A DNA stretch of 64,000 bases, from positions 310,001 to 374,000 of the forward strand of contig JAHDVF020000577.1 of assembly GCA_022606425.2 (NCBI GenBank). Direction: 5' to 3'. The translations under genes were made by a program, and so were the position numbers. Under the pieces are notes generated by a model. The model was not told the DNA's origin and did no database searches. It was given only the letters and a program-made list of their open reading frames with translations. Below are positions 63,480-64,000 of this stretch, in pieces (the stretch's first letter is position 1; each line of letters opens with the position of its first letter). This DNA is from Lepidostoma basale. Its lineage: Eukaryota > Arthropoda > Insecta > Trichoptera > Lepidostomatidae.

Positions 63480-63835
63480 ATAAAAATAGTATGCTAACTT
63501 TCAAAGCGCCGTTTTTGTGATGAAATCACCTCAAGGGCGCATTAAGACGTGTTATAAATCTAAAAATCTAAATGTGAACGCTGCATCTGATATTCGCGGT
63601 CAGTTACAAAGTATTAAAAAACAAAATGTACAAGTTTTAAGTTGGGTACGAAATACGAAAAAAAATGGGTTTTCAGCTTAGATCTGAAATCTCTCAGATC
63701 GTTTAAGCATCTAAGGTGTAAAGGGAGATTGTTCCAAGCTGATGGACCGGCTACTGCAAAGGCTCGATCCCCGAAATTTGTACTAGGGCAACGCTTCGGC
63801 TCAACTAATCTTCCTATTGCTGAGTAGTGCGCTGA
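63480..63835 (+). repeat. repeat R1, longest copy
   Basis: AAAGCGCCGTTTTTGTGATG, TCACCTCAAGGGCGCATTAA, GAACGCTGCATCTGATATTC. The frame 63642-63827 reads LDLKSLRSFKHLRCKGRLFQ, ADGPATAKARSPKFVLGQRF, GSTNLPIAE and matches the frame of copy 1. Source element unknown. Confidence 0.75.
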
Positions 63836-63879
63836 GCAAAGTGTGGATTTACTTGTATTGCATAGACAAAAGATTCAAG

Positions 63880-63999
63880 TCCTAGTAATATTAATGAAAC
63901 AAAATCTTAGCAATATATATATATTTATTCTACTTGTGACCAGAATATGGCAGAAAGCTACCGAAACCGGTTAGGACTTGAATAACATGTGTGATAAAA
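63880..63999. repeat. HP-3-like unit, hammerhead-like
   Basis: ATTCAAGTCCTA at 63890 pairs with TAGGACTTGAAT at 63969, around CAGAATA, T, GGCAG-AAA-GCTACC, GAAA, ACCGGT, T. The same layout as 51282-51647 with a changed first box. The window ends inside or just after it. Confidence 0.55.
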
Positions 64000-64000
64000 C

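Noticed and set aside
1..64000. CRISPR array, bacterial operon or rRNA genes
   Set aside because: No regular direct repeats with spacers, no dense ORFs and no rRNA signatures; repeats are dispersed eukaryotic transposons.

Overview
This window looks like transposon-packed, gene-poor chromosomal DNA of an insect, most likely a moth or butterfly. It is AT-rich and contains no gene I can assign to the host. It carries dozens of 5'-truncated non-LTR retrotransposon (LINE) ends with (GTTA)n, (GAA)n or (GATTT)n tails. It also has tRNA-derived SINEs, a mariner of the DD34D type common in Lepidoptera, and many inverted-repeat elements. The lepidopteran assignment is inference from the repeat families, not from a marker gene.

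Layout. 0-21.8 kb is a mosaic of short repeats: LINE-A and LINE-B ends, SINE1 copies, hairpin elements, a 486-bp mariner-type fragment (3341-3826) and a 740-bp element with perfect 32-bp inverted ends (15671-16410). 21.8-23.1 kb is a complete mariner, TIR to TIR, whose transposase has one frameshift near its end. 30.9-32.3 kb is the longest LINE-A copy: a reverse transcriptase ORF of 436 codons flanked by a 12-bp target duplication. 43.3-45.2 kb is a complete but dead DNA transposon with about 130-bp inverted ends and an 8-bp target duplication. 47.4-48.3 kb is a stack of LINE ends. 54.8-57.4 kb holds a cluster of ribozyme-like hairpin units and a LINE-A nested in a LINE-C. The rest is AT-rich sequence without recognisable coding content.

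How the parts fit. LINE-A (about 24 pieces) is the dominant retrotransposon. A separate non-coding repeat (7171-7740, 35896-36510, 43091-43204) ends in LINE-A's own last 75 bp, so it probably borrows LINE-A machinery. Nested insertions with clear duplications give an order of events: LINE-B into SINE1 (2193-2543), a (GATTT)n element into LINE-B (15214-15400), LINE-A into LINE-C (56369-57165), LINE-E beside a CR1/L2-like LINE end (48046-48347).

The most interesting signal is a set of at least eight otherwise unrelated hairpin repeat families. They share one small layout: CTGANGA, one extra base, a short stem-loop, GAAA, a self-complementary stretch (ACATGT, ACCGGT, ACAGCTGT, ACGT or ACAAATTTGT), then C. 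That is the hammerhead ribozyme core with a minimal palindromic stem III, as known from Penelope-like elements and retrozymes. The cleanest copies are at 26499-26537, 55196-55250 (minus) and 55488-55556. No Penelope reverse transcriptase is present, so these would be non-autonomous.

Family names used here (LINE-A to J, SINE1/2, HP-1 to HP-10, R1, K, L) are local labels.
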